This document shows, piece after piece, positions 62,719 through 64,000 of a stretch of 64,000 nucleotides of DNA. The notes under the pieces were generated by a model. That model did no database searches. It saw only the letters and a program-made list of their open reading frames with translations, and was not told where the DNA came from. Source of the stretch: Candidatus Saccharimonadota bacterium (lineage in GTDB: Bacteria; Patescibacteriota; Saccharimonadia; Saccharimonadales; Saccharimonadaceae); contig JAKSSX010000004.1 in the NCBI GenBank assembly GCA_024402895.1, positions 1-64,000 on the forward strand, given 5' to 3'. Position 1 is the first letter of the stretch; each line of letters opens with the position of its first letter. The translations under genes and the position numbers were made by a program.

Positions 62719-64000
62719 TTACTTGCTCCAGTTTGCAGTATCGCTGTAACCTGCGGTATCTGATACGCGTACAGAAGCGCTCGTTGGCTCTTCTGAGCTA
62801 TCGTAAGTAACGGTTCCGCTGGATTCAATGTCGCCACTCTTAACTGCCGTGCCGTTGACGCTAATAGTGTAATTCTTTAAGTAATAGCGACCATTGGTCA
62901 AGTTTGCAGTAACTGTCCAAGTGCCATTTCCGTTATTTCTGACGGAGATAGCTGCACTTGGTTTGAGATCCGCGCAAGAGTGAACATCGTCTTCGTTTTC
63001 AGTGTCATAACCGCCAGCGTAGTAGATTTCCTTCTTGGTCATTGGATCAATCATCTTAGAAACGGTAACTTCAATGCGTGCTTCAGGTGGAGTACAATCA
63101 GTAGCCTTCTTCTTTGAAACGGAGTCAAAGGTCATGGTTACATTAGTAATACCGGAAGACTTAGTCTTGTTATACCAGCTTGGCCAAATATCGGTCTTGC
63201 CGTTAACGGTCATATGCTGCATGCCAGATGGTTCTTCGATTTTATCGCCAGACTTCCATTTACCGTCTGCGCCATAGACCTCAGAGTGGACGCGGTCCAT
63301 GTAGTTTGCGCTAATCTTGAAAGCGACATCGTGGCTACCGGTAGGCATAGCCTTGCCGTCGTGATTACCATTCCAAATCGCAGTAGCGAGAACGGTTGAA
63401 TAAGAGAGCAGCCAAGAGTCCTTAGCTTTGCCGGCACCGTTATCAGTTGTACCGGTCTTTGCTGCGAACCAAGTCTTGTTGCTATAGAAGCCAGGTGCGG
63501 TCGCTAAACTGCCGAAGGTATAGCGACGAGCAGGAGCATCGGAAAGAATGCTGGTAGTCATATAAGCAACCTGAGCGTCAACAACACGAGTACCTTCAGT
63601 ATCGGACCAGGATTCAATTACGTCATCAGTAGCGTTCTTGACTTCAAGAATGTAAGAAAGGTCCTTGTAAACGCCACCACGCGCAATTGAAGCATATGCG
63701 TTTGCGTGCTCAACTGGGCGAACACCACAGCCACCACCGATCGCCATAGAGAGACCAGCTGTTTCACCGTTAGCACAGTAAGAAACGTCGCCGAGCTTGT
63801 GAGCGATATCGAGGCTGTTTTCAATACTATTAATATATAGAGCCTTAACGGCAGGGATGTTCAAGGAACCTGCTAGTGCCTGACGAATTGTAGTGTCGCC
63901 ATAGAACTTGCCAGATGCGTTGCGGATAGAACATCTACCAACGTTGCCTGAACAATAAAGTTTGTCGATATTTTCATCGCGTAGAACGGTGCCAGGCCCG
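62719..64000 (-). CDS. Penicillin-binding protein, transpeptidase part (partial)
   Basis: The C-terminal 426 or so residues of a penicillin-binding protein whose start lies beyond the right edge. TTIRQALAGSLNIPAVKALY holds the SxN motif, AAKTGTTDN the KTG motif, and the class A end region is followed by a Ser/Thr-rich beta domain (VRNNGNGTWTVTANLTNGRY, then SASVRVSD), perhaps a fibronectin- or Ig-like fold. Upstream of 63864 the frame stays open to the edge, with two Cys (CSGNVGRC). It crosslinks peptidoglycan outside the membrane. Class A is likely but the glycosyltransferase domain is not in view. Confidence 0.9.
   Translation of the reverse strand, partial: GPGTVLRDENIDKLYCSGNVGRCSIRNASGKFYGDTTIRQALAGSLNIPAVKALYINSIENSLDIAHKLGDVSYCANGETAGLSMAIGGGCGVRPVEHANAYASIARGGVYKDLSYILEVKNATDDVIESWSDTEGTRVVDAQVAYMTTSILSDAPARRYTFGSLATAPGFYSNKTWFAAKTGTTDNGAGKAKDSWLLSYSTVLATAIWNGNHDGKAMPTGSHDVAFKISANYMDRVHSEVYGADGKWKSGDKIEEPSGMQHMTVNGKTDIWPSWYNKTKSSGITNVTMTFDSVSKKKATDCTPPEARIEVTVSKMIDPMTKKEIYYAGGYDTENEDDVHSCADLKPSAAISVRNNGNGTWTVTANLTNGRYYLKNYTISVNGTAVKSGDIESSGTVTYDSSEEPTSASVRVSDTAGYSDTANWSK

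Overview
The window most resembles the chromosome of a Candidatus Saccharibacteria (TM7 / Patescibacteria) episymbiont. The supporting signs are small single-copy genes packed with overlaps, very few biosynthetic genes, and moderate G+C content. Many genes also have a -10 box only 6-10 bases before the start codon (leaderless mRNAs), and several family members are compact: a prolyl-tRNA synthetase without its editing insert, an Obg without a normal C-terminal domain, and short DprA and TsaC. UGA is used as stop, so this is not a code-25 lineage. The assignment rests on gene content and style, not on a computed phylogeny.

Layout. 1-540: 3' end of 23S rRNA, spacer, 5S rRNA, terminator. 0.6-10.8 kb: small membrane protein, ASCH and CYTH proteins, CtpE-like P-type ATPase, C-terminal processing protease, a DUF4868 (KwaB-like) gene coupled to a TatD nuclease, two small unknowns, an MFS-like permease and a cysteine desulfurase. 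10.8-16.6 kb: a minus-strand MoxR/DUF58/von Willebrand (Bat, 'aerotolerance') operon whose last gene is split by an in-frame TAG. 16.7-19.5 kb: secreted Cys/Lys-rich protein, mnmA, obg. 19.5-22.1 kb: a structured RNA candidate and an asnB-cytidylyltransferase pair with foreign-looking arginine codons. 22.1-29 kb: tsaC, gpmI, galU, DUF167, then rarA, a double-Nudix protein and a PPDK-like ATP-grasp protein in one operon. 29-33 kb: a Gln-rich coiled-coil protein, and a redox operon (superoxide reductase, CPSC membrane protein, DsbA-like, slipin). 32.4-33.8 kb: a second RNA candidate and three tRNAs (Cys, Leu, Gly). 33.8-41.8 kb: Pif1-like helicase, glycerol-1-phosphate dehydrogenase operon, htpX, ligA. 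41.8-46.1 kb: clpC, a membrane metalloprotease and clpP, with two CIRCE operators. 46-62.7 kb: radA, rpsO, pnp, ftsK, proS, greA, an ABC exporter, lysS, dprA (N-terminal part interrupted by TGA), ldh and a PIN-TRAM protein. 62.7-64 kb: partial penicillin-binding protein.

How it fits together. Two themes recur. The first is envelope and oxidative stress handling: superoxide reductase, thiol oxidoreductase, Bat operon, HtpX, CtpA, ClpCP under HrcA/CIRCE control, Nudix sanitation. The second is DNA uptake and repair: dprA, radA, rarA, ligA, Pif1. Energy genes are limited to glycolysis with a lactate end point (gpmI, ldh). Cysteine desulfurase and MnmA would together supply tRNA 2-thiouridine.

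Two classes of gene start are visible. Housekeeping genes are mostly leaderless. A set of unrecognised small or secreted proteins instead have TTGAC(T/C)-N17-TATAAT promoters, leaders of tens of bases and strong GGAGG sites. The observations I would follow first are the paired D-loop/T-loop changes in tRNA-Gly and tRNA-Cys, the CIRCE elements carrying the -35 box in their spacer, the superoxide reductase/CPSC/DsbA operon, the DUF4868-TatD pair, the two unidentified RNAs and the two in-frame stops.
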